Below, piece after piece: positions 11,576 through 25,500 of a stretch of DNA of 64,000 bases. Source of the DNA: Nomia melanderi. Lineage: Eukaryota; Arthropoda; Insecta; Hymenoptera; Halictidae. Numbering within the stretch: the first letter of the stretch is position 1; each line of letters opens with the position of its first letter. The notes below the pieces were generated by a model. That model was not told where the DNA came from and did not search any database. It was given only the letters and a program-made list of their open reading frames with translations. A program made the position numbers and the translations under genes. The DNA lies in the NCBI RefSeq assembly GCF_051020985.1, contig NW_027475143.1, positions 1,302,001-1,366,000 of the forward strand. Reading direction: 5' to 3'.

Positions 11576-12709
11576 TGTGCATTGTCTGCAGGAGGCCCTG
11601 GCCCATGAATCTGTGCAGCGGGAACGACCTCCGACCACCAGGGGCAGAGAAAACTACCGTCTCATAGGGCCGGACTGTCAGGGTCAGGTAAAAATCCAAT
11701 ATATATCTGGTGATATCTCGGGTGCTATTAGAGATAGCGAAATAAATCAAAGTGCATTGTCTGCAGGAGGCCCTGGCGCATGAATCAGTGCAGCGGGAAC
11801 GCCCTCGGACCACCAGGGTCCGAGAAAATCACCGTCTCATGGGGCCGGACTGTCAGGGTCAGGGAAAAATCCAATATGTATCTGGTGATATCTCGGGTGC
11901 TATTAGAGATAGCGCAATAAACCAAAGTGCATTGTCTGCAGCAGGCCCTGGCGCATGAATCTGTGCAGCGGGAACGACCTCGGACCACCAGGGGCCGAGA
12001 AAATCACCGTCTCATGGGGCCGGACTGTCAGGGTCAGGGAAAAATCCAATATGTATCTGGTGATATCTCGGGTGCTATTAGAGATAGCGCTATAAACCAA
12101 AGTGCATTGTCTGCAGCATGCCCTGGCGCATGAATCTGTGCAGCGGGAACGACCTCGGACCACCAGGGGCCGAGAAAACCACCGTCTCATGGGGTCGGAC
12201 GCTCAGGGCCAGTGAAAAATCCAATATATATCTGGTGATATCTCGGGTGCTCTTACAGATAGCGCAATAAATCAAAGTGCATTGTCTGTAGGATGTCCTG
12301 ACGCATGAATCTGTGCAGCGGGAACGACCTCGGACCGCCAGCGGCCGAGAAAACTACCGTCTCATGGGGTCGGACACTCAGGGTCAGGGAAAAATCCAAT
12401 ATATATCTGGTGATATCTCGGGTGCTATTACAGATAGCGCAATAAATCAAAGCGCATTGTCTGTAGGAGGCCCTGGCGCATGAATCTGTACAGCGGGAAC
12501 GACCTCGGACCACCAGGGGCCGAGGAAACCACCGTCTCATGGGGCCGGACACTCAGGGTCAGTGAAAAATCCAATATATTTCTGGTGATATCTCGGGTGC
12601 TATTACAGATAGCGCAATAAATCAAAGTGCATTGTCTGTAGGAGGCCCTGGCGCATGAATCTGTGCAGCGGGAACGCCCTCGGACCACCAGGGGCCGAGA
12701 AAATCACCG
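11555..12709. repeat. Duplicated block, copy of 5780-6934 (offset 5775 bp = 33 monomers)
   Basis: About 1.15 kb match and share the rare marker CCGAGGAAACC (6746 and 12521). Because 5780-6500 also matches 10.85-11.58 kb, the same material occurs three times within 7 kb, twice in direct succession at 10.85-12.3 kb. Confidence 0.7.
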
Positions 12710-13830
12710 TCTCATGGGGTCGGACATTCAGGGTCAGTGAAAAATCCAATATATATCTGGTGATATCTCGGGTGCTCTTACAGATAGCGCAATAAATCAA
12801 AGTGCATTGTCTGTAGGAGGCCCTGGCGCATGAATCTGTGCAGCGGGAACGCCCTCGGACCACCAGGGGCCGAGAAAATCACCGTCTCATGGGGCCGGAC
12901 ATTCAGCGACAGGGAAAAATCCAATATATGTCTGGTGATATCTCGGATGCTATTACAGATAGCGCAATAAATCAAAGTGCATTGTCTGCAGGAGGCCCTG
13001 GCCCATGAATCTGTGCAGCGGGAACGACCTCCGACCACCAGGGGCAGAGAAAACTACCGTCTCATGGGGCCGGACACTCAGGGTCAGGGAAAAATCCAAT
13101 ATATATCTGGTGATATCTCGGGTGCTATAAGAGATAGCGCAACAAACCAAAGTGCATTGTCTGCAGGAGGCCCTGGCGCATGAATCAGTGCAGCGGGAAC
13201 GCCCTCGGACCACCAGGGTCCGAGAAAATCACCGTCTCATGGGGCCGGACTGTCAGGGTCAGGGAAAAATCCAATATGTATCTGGTGATATCTCGGGTGC
13301 TATTAGAGATAGCGCTATAAACCAAAGTGCATTGTCTGCAGCATGCCCTGGCGCATGAATCTGTGCAGCGGGAACGACCTCGGACCACCAGGGGCCGAGA
13401 AAACCACCGTCTCATGGGGTCGGACGCTCAGGGTCAGTGAAAAATCCAATATATATCTGGTGATATCTCGGGTGCACTTACAGATAGCGCAATAAATCAA
13501 AGTGCATTGTCTGTAGGAGGTCCTGACGCATGAATCTGTGCAGCGGGAACGACCTCGGACCGCCAGCGGCCGAGAAAACTACCGTCTCATGGGGTCGGAC
13601 ACTCAGGGTCAGGGAAAAATCCAATATATATCTGGTGATATCTCGGGTGCTATAAGAGATAGCGCTATAAACCAAAGTGCATTGTCTGCAGAAGGCCCTG
13701 GCGCATGAATCTGTACAGCGGGAACGACCTCGGACCACCAGGGGCCGAGAAAACCACCGTCTCATGGGGTCGGACTGTCAGGGTCAGGGAAAAATCCAAT
13801 ATGTATCTGGTGATATCTCGGGTGCTATTA

Positions 13831-14801
13831 GAGATAGCGCAATAAACCAAAGTGCATTGTCTGCAGCAGGCCCTGGCGCATGAATCTGTGCAGCGGGAAC
13901 GACCTCGGACCACCAGGGGCAGAGAAAATCACCGTCTCATGGGGCCGGACTGTCAGGGTCAGGTAAAAATCCAATATATATCTGGTGATATCTCGGGTGC
14001 TATTAGAGATAGCGAAATAAATCATAGTGCATTGTCTGCAGGAGGCACTGGCGCATGAATCTGTGCAGCGGGAACGACCTCGGACCACCTGGGGCCGAGA
14101 AAACCACCGTCTCATGGGGTCGGACACTCAGGGTCAGGGACAAATCCAATATATATCTGGTGATATCTCGGGTGCTATTACAGATAGCGCAATAAATCAA
14201 AGCGCATTGTCTGTAGGAGGCCCTGGCGCATGAATCTGTACAGCGGGAACGACCTCGGACCACCAGGGGCCGAGAAAACCACCGTCTCATGGGGCCGGAC
14301 ACTCAGGGTCAGGGAAAAATCCAATATATATCTGGTGATATCTCGGGTGCTATAAGAGATAGCGCAATAAACCAAAGTGCATTGTCTGCAGCAGGCCCTG
14401 GCGCATGAATCTGTGCAGCGGGAACGACCTCGGACCACCAGGGGCAGAGAAAATCACCGTCTCATGGGGCCGGACTGTCAGGGTCAGGTAAAAATCCAAT
14501 ATATATCTGGTGATATCTCGGGTGCTATTAGAGATAGCGAAATAAATCATAGTGCATTGTCTGCAGGAGGCACTGGCGCATGAATCTGTGCAGCGGGAAC
14601 GACCTCGGACCACCTGGGGCCGAGAAAACCACCGTCTCATGGGGTCGGACACTCAGGGTCAGGGACAAATCCAATATATATCTGGTGATATCTCGGGTGC
14701 TATTACAGATAGCGCAATAAATCAAAGCGCATTGTCTGTAGGAGGCCCTGGCGCATGAATCTGTACAGCGGGAACGACCTCGGACCACCAGGGGCCGAGA
14801 A
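13831..14801. repeat. Local three-monomer (525 bp) tandem duplication
   Basis: 13831-14276 and 14356-14801 read identically by eye at an offset of exactly 525 bp. Private markers are repeated: ATCATAGTGC (14031 and 14556) and GACCACCTGGGG (14083 and 14608). The flanks diverge on both sides. The lack of differences suggests a very young event. Confidence 0.8.
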
Positions 14802-17800
14802 AATCACCGTCTCGTGGGGCCGGACTGTCAGGGTCAGGGAAAAATCCAATATGTATCTGGTGATATCTCGGGTGCTATTAGAGATAGCGCTATAAACCAA
14901 AGTGCATTGTCTGCAGCATGCCCTGGCGCATGAATCTGTGCAGCGGGAACGACCTCGAACCGCCAGCGGCCGAGAAAACTACCGTCTCATGGGGTCGGAC
15001 ACTCAGGGTCAGGGAAAAATCCAATATATATCTGGTGATATCTCGGGTGCTATTACAGATAGCGCAATAAATCAAAGTGCATTGTCTGCAGGAGGCCCTG
15101 GCCCATGAATCTGTGCAGCGGGAAAGACCTCGGAATGCCAGCGGCCGAGAAAACTACCGTCTCATGTGGTCGGACACTCAGGGTCAGGGAAAAATCCAAT
15201 ATATGTCTGGTGATATCTCGGGTGCTATTAGAGATAGCGCAATAAATCAAAGTGCATTGTCTGCAGGTGGCCCTGGCGCATGGACGTGTGCAGCGGGAAC
15301 GACCTCGGACCACCAGGGGCCGAGAGAATCACCGTCTCATGGTGCCGGACTGTCAGGGTCAGCTAAAAATCCAATATATATCTATTGATATCTCGCGTGC
15401 TCTTACAGATAGCGCAATAAATCAAAGTGCATTGTCTGTAGGAGGCCCTGGCGCATGAATCTGTGCAGCGGGAACGCCCTCGGACCACCAGGGGCCGAGA
15501 AAATCACCGTCTCATGGGGCCGGACTGTCAGGGTCAGGGAAAAATCCAATATATGTCTGGTGATATCTCGGATGCTATTACAGATAGCGCAATAAATCAA
15601 AGTGCATTGTCTGCAGGAGGCCCTGGCCCATGAATCTGTGCAGCGGGAACGACCTCCGACCACCAGGGGCAGAGAAAACTACCGTCTCATGGGGCCGGAC
15701 TGTCAGGGTCAGGTAAAAATCCAATATATATCTGGTGATATCTCGGGTGCTATTAGAGATAGCGAAATAAATCAAAGTGCATTGTCTGCAGGAGGCCCTG
15801 GCGCATGAATCAGTGCAGCGGGAACGCCCTCGGACCACCAGGGTCCGAGAAAATCACCGTCTCATGGGGCCGGACTGTCAGGGTCAGGGAAAAATCCAAT
15901 ATGTATCTGGTGATATCTCGGGTGCTATTAGAGATAGCGCAATAAACCAAAGTGCATTGTCTGCAGCAGGCCCTGGCGCATGAATCTGTGCAGCGGGAAC
16001 GACCTCGGACCACCAGGGGCCGAGAAAATCACCGTCTCATGGGGCCGGACTGTCAGGGTCAGGGAAAAATCCAATATGTATCTGGTGATATCTCGGGTGC
16101 TATTAGAGATAGCGCTATAAACCAAAGTGCATTGTCTGCAGCATGCCCTGGCGCATGAATCTGTGCAGCGGGAACGACCTCGGACCACCAGGGGCCGAGA
16201 AAACCACCGTCTCATGGGGTCGGACGCTCAGGGTCAGTGAAAAATCCAATATATATCTGGTGATATCTCGGGTGCTCTTACAGATAGCGCAATAAATCAA
16301 AGTGCATTGTCTGTAGGATGTCCTGACGCATGAATCTGTGCAGCGGGAACGACCTCGGACCGCCAGCGGCCGAGAAAATCACCGTCTCATGGGGCCGGAC
16401 AGTCAGGGTCAGGGAAAAATCCAATATGTATCTGGTGATATCTCGGGTGCTATTAGAGATAGCGCTATAAACCAAAGTGCATTGTCTGCAGCATGCCCTG
16501 GCGCATGAATCTGTGCAGCGGGAACGACCTCGGACCACCAGGGGCCGAGAAAACCACCGTCTCATGGGGTCGGACTGTCAGGGTCAGGGAAAAATCCAAT
16601 ATGTATCTGGTGATATCTCGGGTGCTATTAGAGATAGCGCAATAAACCAAAGTGCATTGTCTGCAGCAGGCCCTGGCGCATGAATCTGTGCAGTGGGAAC
16701 GACCTCGGACCACCAGGGGCAGAGAAAAGCACCGTCTCATGGGGCCGGACTGTCAGGGTCAGGTAAAAATCCAATATATATCTGGTGATATCTCGGGTGC
16801 TATTAGAGATAGCGAAATAAATCAAAGTGCATTGTCTGCAGGAGGCACTGGCGCATGAATCTGTGCAGCGGGAACGACCTCGGACCACCAGGGGCCGAGA
16901 AAACCACCGTCTCATGGGGTCGGACACTCAGGGTCAGGGACAAATCCAATATATATCTGGTGATATCTCGGGTGCTATTACAGATAGCGCAATAAATCAA
17001 AGCGCATTGTCTGTAGGAGGCCCTGGCGCATGAATCTGTACAGCGGGAACGACCTCGGACCACCAGGGGCCGAGAAAACCACCGTCTCATGGGGCCGGAC
17101 ACTCAGGGTCAGTGAAAAATCCAATATATTTCTGGTGATATCTCGGGTGCTATTACAGATAGCGCAATAAATCAAAGTGCATTGTCTGTAGGAGGCCCTG
17201 GCGCATGAATCTGTGCAGCGGGAACGCCCTCGGACCACCAGGGGCCGAGAAAATCACCGTCTCATGGGGCCGGACTGTCAGGGTCAGGTAAAAATCCAAT
17301 ATATATCTGGTGATATCTCGGGTGCTATTAGAGATAGCGAAATAAATCAAAGTGCATTGTCTGCAGGAGGCCCTGGCGCATGAATCAGTGCAGCGGGAAC
17401 GCCCTCGGACCACCAGGGTCCGAGAAAATCACCGTCTCATGGGGCCGGACTTTCAGGGTCAGGGAAAAATCCAATATGTATCTGGTGATATCTCGGGTGC
17501 TATTAGAGATAGCGCAATAAACCAAAGTGCATTGTCTGCAGCAGGCCCTGGCGCATGAATCTGTGCAGCGGGAACGACCTCGGACCACCAGGGGCCGAGA
17601 AAATCACCGTCTCGTGGGGCCGGACTGTCAGGGTCAGGGAAAAATCCAATATGTATCTGGTGATATCTCGGGTGCTATTAGAGATAGCGCTATAAACCAA
17701 AGTGCATTGTCTGCAGCATGCCCTGGCGCATGAATCTGTGCAGCGGGAACGACCTCGAACCGCCAGCGGCCGAGAAAACTACCGTCTCATGGGGTCGGAC

Positions 17801-18400
17801 ACTCAGGGTCAGGGAAAAATCCAATATATATCTGGTGATATCTCGGGTGCTATAAGAGATAGCGCAATAAATCAAAGCGCATTGTCTGTAGGAGGCCCTG
17901 GCGCATGAATCTGTACAGCGGGAACGACCTCGGACCACCAGGGGCCGAGAAAACCACCGTCTCATGGGGCCGGACACTCAGGGTCAGTGAAAAATCCAAT
18001 ATATGTCTGGTGATATCTCGGATGCTATTACAGATAGCGCAATAAATCAAAGTGCATTGTCTGCAGGAGGCCCTGGCCCATGAATCTGTGCAGCGGGAAC
18101 GACCTCCGACCACCAGGGGCAGAGAAAACTACCGTCTCATGGGGCCGGACACTCAGGGTCAGGGAAAAATCAAATATATATCTGGTGATATCTCGGGTGC
18201 TATAAGAGATAGCGCTATAAACCAAAGTGCATTGTCTGCAGAAGGCCCTGGCGCATGAATCTGTACAGCGGGAACGACCTCGGACCACCAGGGGCCGAGA
18301 AAACCACCGTCTCTAGGGGTCGGACTGTCAGGGTCAGGGAAAAATCCAATATGTATCTGGTGATATCTCGGGTGCTATTAGAGATAGCGCAATAAACCAA

Positions 18401-19649
18401 AGTGCATTGTCTGCAGGAGGCCCTGGCGCAACAATCTGCTCAGCGGGATCGACCTCGGACCACGAGGGATCGAGAAAACCATCGACACATGCGGCCGGAC
18501 TGTCAGGGTCAAGGAAAAATCCAATATATATCTGGTGATATCTCTGGTGCTATTAGAGATAGCGCAATAAATCAAAGTGCATTTTCTGCAGGAGACCCTG
18601 GCGCATGAATCTGTGCTGCGGGAACGACCTCGCACCACCTGGGGCCGAGAGAATCACCGTCTCATGGGGCCAGACTGTCAGGGTCAGGTAAAAATCCAAT
18701 ATATATCTGGTGATATCTCGCGTGCTCTTACAGATAGCGCAATAAATCAAAGTGCATTGTCTGTAGGAGGCCCTGTCCCATGAATCTGTGCAGCGGGAAC
18801 GACCTCGGACCACCAGGGGCCGAGAAAACTACCGTCTCATGGGGCCGGACACTCAGTGTCAGGGAAAAATCCAATATATATCTGGTGATATCTCGGGTGC
18901 TATTACAGGTAGCGAATTAATCAAAGTGCATTGTCTGTAGGAGGCCCTGGCGCATGAATCTGTGCAGCGGGATCGACCTCGGACCACCAGGAGCCGAGAA
19001 AACCACCGTCTCATGGGGCCGGACGGACAGGGTCAGGGAAAAATCCAATATATATCTGGTGATATCTCGGGTGCTATTAGAGATGGCGCAATAAATCAAA
19101 GTGAATTATCTGCAGGAGGCCCTGGCGCATGAATCTGTGCAGGGGGATCGACCTCGGACCACCAGGGGCCGAGAAAATCACCGTCTCATGGGGCCGGACT
19201 GTCAGGGTCACGGAAAAATCCAATATATATCTGGTGATATCTCGGATGCTATTAGAGATAGCGAAATAAATCAAAGTGCATTGTCTGCAGGTGGCCCTGG
19301 CGCATGAATCTGTGCAGCGGGATCGACCTCGGACCACCAGGGGCCGAGAAAACCACCGTCTCATGGGGCCGGACTGTCAGGGTCAAGGAAAAATCCAATA
19401 TATATCTGGTGATATCTCTGGTGCTATTAGAGATAGCGCAATAAATCAAAGTGCATTATCTGTAGGAGGCCCTGGCGCATGAATCTGTGCAGCGGGAACG
19501 CCCTCGGACCACCAGGGGCCGAGAAAATCACCGTCTCATGGGGCCGGACTGTCAGGGTCAGGGAAAAATCCAATATATATCTGGTGATATCTCGGGTGCT
19601 ATTAGAGATAGCGCAATAAATCAAAGTGCATTTTCTGCAGGAGGCCCTG
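18401..19649. repeat. Island of divergent monomers between the two homogenised domains
   Basis: Seven monomers lack the left-domain markers. The first (18426, GCGCAACAATCTGCTCAG) is nearly the same as the unit at 1801; others carry CGCACCACCTGGGG, GGTCAAGG or GGGGGATCG. The island contains the only 1-bp deletion of the left half. Its units resemble those at the left edge and at 30-34 kb, so it looks like a remnant of older array not reached by local homogenisation. Confidence 0.65.
18911..18926 (+). other. 1-bp deletion that shifts the monomer phase
   Basis: The unit reads AGCGAATTAATCAAAG where other monomers have AGCGCAATAAATCAAAG. All monomer starts downstream, up to about 32.17 kb, are one base earlier than the 175-bp grid of the left part. 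No other copy with this lesion was seen. Confidence 0.85.
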
Positions 19650-21480
19650 GCGCATGAATCAGTGCAGCGGGAACGCCCTCGGACCACCAGGGTCCGAGAA
19701 AATCACCGTCTCATGGGGCCGGACTGTCAGGGTCAGGGAAAAATCCAATATGTATCTGGTGATATCTCGGGTGCTATTAGAGATAGCGCTATAAACCAAA
19801 GTGCATTGTCTGCAGCATGCCCTGGCGCATGAATCTGTGCAGCGGGAACGACCTCGGACCACCAGGGGCCGAGAAAACCACCGTCGCATGGGGTCGGACG
19901 CTCAGGGTCAGTGAAAAATCCAATATATATCTGGTGATATCTCGGGTGCTATTAGAGATAGCGCTATAAACCAAAGTGCATTGTCTGCAGCATGCCCTGG
20001 CGCATGAATCTGTGCAGCGGGAACGACCTCGGACCACCAGGGGCCGAGAAAACCACCGTCTCATGGGGTCGGACGCTCAGGGTCAGTGAAAAATCCAATA
20101 TATATCTGGTGATATCTCGGGTGCTCTTACAGATAGCGCAATAAATCAAAGTGCATTGTCTGTAGGAGGTCCTGACGCATGAATCTGTGCAGCGGGAACG
20201 ACCTCGGACCGCCAGCGGCCGAGAAAACTACCGTCTCATGGGGTCGGACACTCAGGGTCAGGGAAAAATCCAATATATATCTGGTGATATCTCGGGTGCT
20301 ATTACAGATAGCGCAATAAATCAAAGCGCATTGTCTGTAGGAGGCCCTGGCGCATGAATCTGTACAGCGGGAACGACCTCGGACCACCAGGGGCCGAGAA
20401 AACCACCGTCTCATGGGGCCGGACACTCAGGGTCAGTGAAAAATCCAATATATTTCTGGTGATATCTCGGGTGCTATTACAGATAGCGCAATAAATCAAA
20501 GTGCATTGTCTGTAGGAGGCCCTGGCGCATGAATCTGTGCAGCGGGAACGCCCTCGGACCACCAGGGGCCGAGAAAATCACCGTCTCATGGGGTCGGACA
20601 TTCAGGGTCAGTGAAAAATCCAATATATATCTGGTGATATCTCGGGTGCTCTTACAGATAGCGCAATAAATCAAAGTGCATTGTCTGTAGGAGGCCCTGG
20701 CGCATGAATCTATGCAGCGGGAACGCCCTCGGACCACCAGGGGCCGAGAAAATCACCGTCTCATGGGGCCGGACATTCAGCGACAGGGAAAAATCCAATA
20801 TATGTCTGGTGATATCTCGGATGCTATTACAGATAGCGCAATAAATCAAAGTGCATTGTCTGCAGGAGGCCCTGGCCCATGAATCTGTGCAGCGGGAACG
20901 ACCTCCGACCACCAGGGGCAGAGAAAACTACCGTCTCATGGGGCCGGACTGTCAGGGTCAGGTAAAAATCCAATATATATCTGGTGATATCTCGGGTGCT
21001 ATTAGAGATAGCGAAATAAATCAAAGTGCATTGTCTGCAGGAGGCCCTGGCGCATGAATCAGTGCAGCGGGAACGCCATCGGACCACCAGGGTCCGAGAA
21101 AATCACCGTCTCATGGGGCCGGACTTTCAGGGTCAGGGAAAAATCCAATATGTATCTGGTGATATCTCGGGTGCTATTAGAGATAGCGCAATAAACCAAA
21201 GTGCATTGTCTGCAGCAGGCCCTGGCGCATGAATCTGTGCAGCGGGAACGACCTCGGACCACCAGGGGCCGAGAAAATCACCGTCTCATGGGGCCGGACA
21301 CTCAGGGTCAGGGAAAAATCCAATATATATCTGGTGATATCTCGGGTGCTATAAGAGATAGCGCAATAAATCAAAGCGCATTGTCTGTAGGAGGCCCTGG
21401 CGCATGAATCTGTACAGCGGGAACGACCTCGGACCACCAGGGGCCGAGAAAACCACCGTCTCATGGGGCCGGACACTCAG

Positions 21481-22540
21481 GGTCAGTGAAAAATCCAATA
21501 TATTTCTGGTGATATCTCGGGTGCTATAAGAGATAGCGCAATAAATCAAAGCGCATTGTCTGTAGGAGGCCCTGGCGCATGAATCTGTACAGCGGGAACG
21601 ACCTCGGACCACCAGGGGCCGAGAAAACCACCGTCTCATGGGGCCGGACATTCAGCGACAGGGAAAAATCCAATATATGTCTGGTGATATCTCGGATGCT
21701 ATTACAGATAGCGCAATAAATCAAAGTGCATTGTCTGCAGGAGGCCCTGGCCCATGAATCTGTGCAGCGGGAACGACCTCCGACCACCAGGGGCAGAGAA
21801 AACTACCGTCTCATGGGGCCGGACACTCAGGGTCAGGGACAAATCCAATATATATCTGGTGATATCTCGGGTGCTATTACAGATAGCGCTATAAATCAAA
21901 GCGCATTGTCTGTAGGAGGCCCTGGCGCATGAATCTGTACAGCGGGAAGGACCTCGGACCACCAGGGGCCGAGAAAACCACCGTCTCATGGGGCCGGACA
22001 CTCAGGGTCAGTGAAAAATCCAATATATTTCTGGTGATATCTCGGGTGCTATAAGAGATAGCGCAATAAATCAAAGCGCATTGTCTGTAGGAGGCCCTGG
22101 CGCATGAATCTGTACAGCGGGAACGACCTCGGACCACCAGGGGCCGAGAAAACCACCGTCTCATGGGGCCGGACATTCAGCGACAGGGAAAAATCCAATA
22201 TATGTCTGGTGATATCTCGGATGCTATTACAGATAGCGCAATAAATCAAAGTGCATTGTCTGCAGGAGGCCCTGGCCCATGAATCTGTGCAGCGGGAACG
22301 ACCTCCGACCACCAGGGGCAGAGAAAACTACCGTCTCATGGGGCCGGACACTCAGGGTCAGGGACAAATCCAATATATATCTGGTGATATCTCGGGTGCT
22401 ATTACAGATAGCGCTATAAATCAAAGCGCATTGTCTGTAGGAGGCCCTGGCGCATGAATCTGTACAGCGGGAACGACCTCGGACCACCAGGGGCCGAGAA
22501 AACCACCGTCTCATGGGGCCGGACACTCAGGGTCAGTGAA
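21481..22540. repeat. Second local three-monomer (525 bp) tandem duplication
   Basis: 21481-22010 and 22006-22540 match at 525 bp, with a single difference noticed (GGGAAGGACC near 21946 against GGGAACGACC near 22471). The unit is made of an ATATTTC type, an ATTCAGCGACAGGG type and a CTGGCCCATG type. At about 22591 the third round departs (GCTATTACAG instead of GCTATAAGAG). Confidence 0.75.
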
Positions 22541-25500
22541 AAATCCAATATATTTCTGGTGATATCTCGGGTGCTATTACAGATAGCGCAATAAATCAAA
22601 GTGCATTGTCTGTAGGAGGCCCTGGCGCATGAATCTGTGCAGCGGGATCGCCCTCGGACCACCAGGGGCCGAGAAAATCACCGTCTCATGGGGCCGGACA
22701 TTCAGCGACAGGGAAAAATCCAATATATGTCTGGTGATATCTCGGATGCTATTACAGATAGCGCAATAAATCAAAGTGCATTGTCTGCAGGAGGCCCTCG
22801 CCCATGAATCTGTGCAGCGGGAACGACCTCCGACCACCAGGGGCAGAGAAAACTACCGTCTCATGGGGCCGGACACTCAGGGTCATGGAAAAATCAAATA
22901 TATATCTGGTGATATCTCGGGTGCTATAAGAGATAGCGCTATAAACCAAAGTGCATTGTCTGCAGAAGGCCCTGGCGCATGAATCTGTACAGCGGGAACG
23001 ACCTCGGACCACCAGGGGCCGAGAAAACCACCGTCTCTAGGGGTCGGACTGTCAGGGTCAGGGAAAAATCCAATATGTATCTGGTGATATCTCGGGTGCT
23101 ATTAGAGATAGCGCAATAAACCAAAGTGCATTGTCTGCAGGAGGCCCTGGCGCATGAATCAGTGCAGCGGGAACGCCCTCGGACCACCAGGGTCCGAGAA
23201 AACCACAGTCTCATGGGGTCGGACACTCAGGGTCAGGGACAAATCCAATATATATCTGGTGATATCTCGGGAGCTATTACAGATAGCGCAATAAATCAAA
23301 GCGCATTGTCTGTAGGTGGCCCTGGCGCATGAATCTGTACAGCGGGAACGACCTCGGACCACCAGGGCCCGAGAAAACCACCGTCTCATGGGGCCGGACA
23401 CTCAGGGTCAGTGAAAAATCCAATATATTTCTGGTGATATCTCGGGTGCTATTACAGATAGCGCAATAAACCAAAGTGCATTGTCTGCAGCAGGCCCTGG
23501 CGCATGAATCTGTGCAGCGGGAACGACCTCGGACCACCAGGGGCCGAGAAAATCACCGTCTCATGGGGCCGGACTGTCAGGGTCAGGGAAAAATCCAATA
23601 TATATCTGGTGATATCTCGGGTGCTCTTACAGATAGCGCAATAAATCAAAGTGCATTGTCTGTAGGAGGTCCTGACGCATGAATCTGTGCAGCGGGAACG
23701 ACCTCGGACCGCCAGCGGCCGAGAAAACTACCGTCTCATGGGGTCGGACACTCAGGGTCAGAGAAAAATCCAATATATATCTGGTGATATCTCGGGTGCT
23801 ATAAGAGATAGCGCTATAAACCAAAGTGCATTGTCTGCAGAAGGCCCTGGCGCATGAATCTGTACAGCGGGAACGACCTCGGACCACCAGGGGCCGAGAA
23901 AACCACCGTCTCATGGGGTCGGACTGTCAGGGTCAGGGAAAAATCCAATATATGTCTGGTGATATCTCGGGTGCTATTAGAGATAGCGCAATAAACCAAA
24001 GTGCAATGTCTGCAGGAAGCCCTGGCGCATGAATCTGTGCAGCGGGAACGATCTCGGTCAACCAGGGGCCGAGAAAACCACCGTCTCATGGGGTCGGACA
24101 CTCAGGGTCAGGGAAAAATCCAATATATATCTGGTGATATCTCGGGTGCTCTTACAGATAGCGCAATAAATCAAAGTGCATTGTCTGCAGGAGGCCCTGG
24201 CCCATGAACCTGTGCAGCGGGAACGTCCTCCGACCACCAGGGGCAGAGAAAACTACCGTCTCATGGGGCCGGACTGTCAGGGTCAGGTAAAAATCCAATA
24301 TATATCTGGTGATATCTCGCGTGCTATTAGAGATAGCGAAATAAATCAAAGTGCATTGTCTGCAGGAGGCCCTGGCGCATGAATCAGTGCAGCGGAAACG
24401 CCCTCGGACCACCAGGGTCCGAGAAAATCACCGTCTCATGGGGTCGGACATTCAGGGTCAGTGAAAAATCCAATATATATCTGGTGATATCTCGGGTGCT
24501 CTTACAGACAGCGCAATAAATCAAAGTGCATTGTCTGTAGGAGGCCCTGGCGCATGAATCTGTGCAGCGGGAACGCCCTCGGACCACCAGGGGCCGAGAA
24601 AATCACCGTCTCATGGGGCCGGACATTCAGCGACAGGGAAAAATCCAATATATGTCTGGTGATATCTCGGATGCTATTACAGATAGCGCAATAAATCAAA
24701 GTGCATTGTCTGCAGGAGGCCCTGGCCCATGAATCTGTGCAGCGGGAACGACCTCCGACCACCAGGGGCAGAGAAAACTACCGTCTCATGGGGCCGGACT
24801 GTCAGGGTCAGGTAAAAATCCAATATATATCTGGTGATATCTCGGGTGCTATTAGAGATAGCGAAATAAATCAAAGTGCATTGTCTGCAGGAGGCCCCGG
24901 CGCATGAATCAGTGCAGCGGGAACGCCCTCGGACCACCAGGGTCCGAGAAAATCACCGTCTCATGGGGCCGGACTGTCAGGGTTAGGGAAAAATCCAATA
25001 TGTATCTGGTGATATCTCGGGTGCTATTAGAGATAGCGCTATAAACCAAAGTGCATTGTCTGCAGCATGCCCTGGCGCATGAATCTGTGCAGCGGGAACG
25101 ACCTCGGACCACCAGGGGCCGAGAAAACCACCGTCTCATGGGGTCGGACGCTCAGGGTCAGTGAAAAATACAATATATATCTGGTGATATCTCGGGTGCT
25201 CTTACAGATAGCGCAATAAATCAAAGTGCATTGTCTGTAGGAGGTCCTGACGCATGAATCTGTGCAGCGGGAACGACCTCGAACAGCCAGCGGCCGAGAA
25301 AACTACCGTCTCATGGGGTCGGACACTCAGGGTCAGGGAAAAATCCAATATATATCTGGTGATATCTCGGGTGCTATAAGAGATAGCGCTATAAACCAAA
25401 GTGCATTGTCTGCAGAAGGCCCTGGCGCATGAATCTGTACAGCGGGAACGACCTCGGACCACCAGGGGCCGAGAAAACCACCGTCTCATGGGGTCGGACT

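Larger units (their letters stand above)
2180..18400. repeat. Homogenised satellite domain L1 (patchwork of a few monomer types)
   Basis: About 93 monomers drawn from a small set of types are reused in long identical runs. Markers include GAATCAGTG, GCGCTATAAACC with GCAGCATGCC, TCGGACGCTCAGG with CAGTGAAAAA, CCGCCAGCGG, ATTCAGCGACAGGG with CTCGGATGC, GGGCAGAGAAAACTACC with CTGGCCCATG, and AATATGTATCTGG. Runs recur at offsets of 4, 7, 10, 12, 15, 19, 27, 30 and 33 monomers, so there is no single higher-order period. No 1-bp phase change occurs in the domain. Confidence 0.8.

Noticed and set aside
24977..24988. Telomere or interstitial telomeric sequence
   Set aside because: Only two hexamers per monomer, mostly TCAGGG, with no longer hexamer run anywhere.
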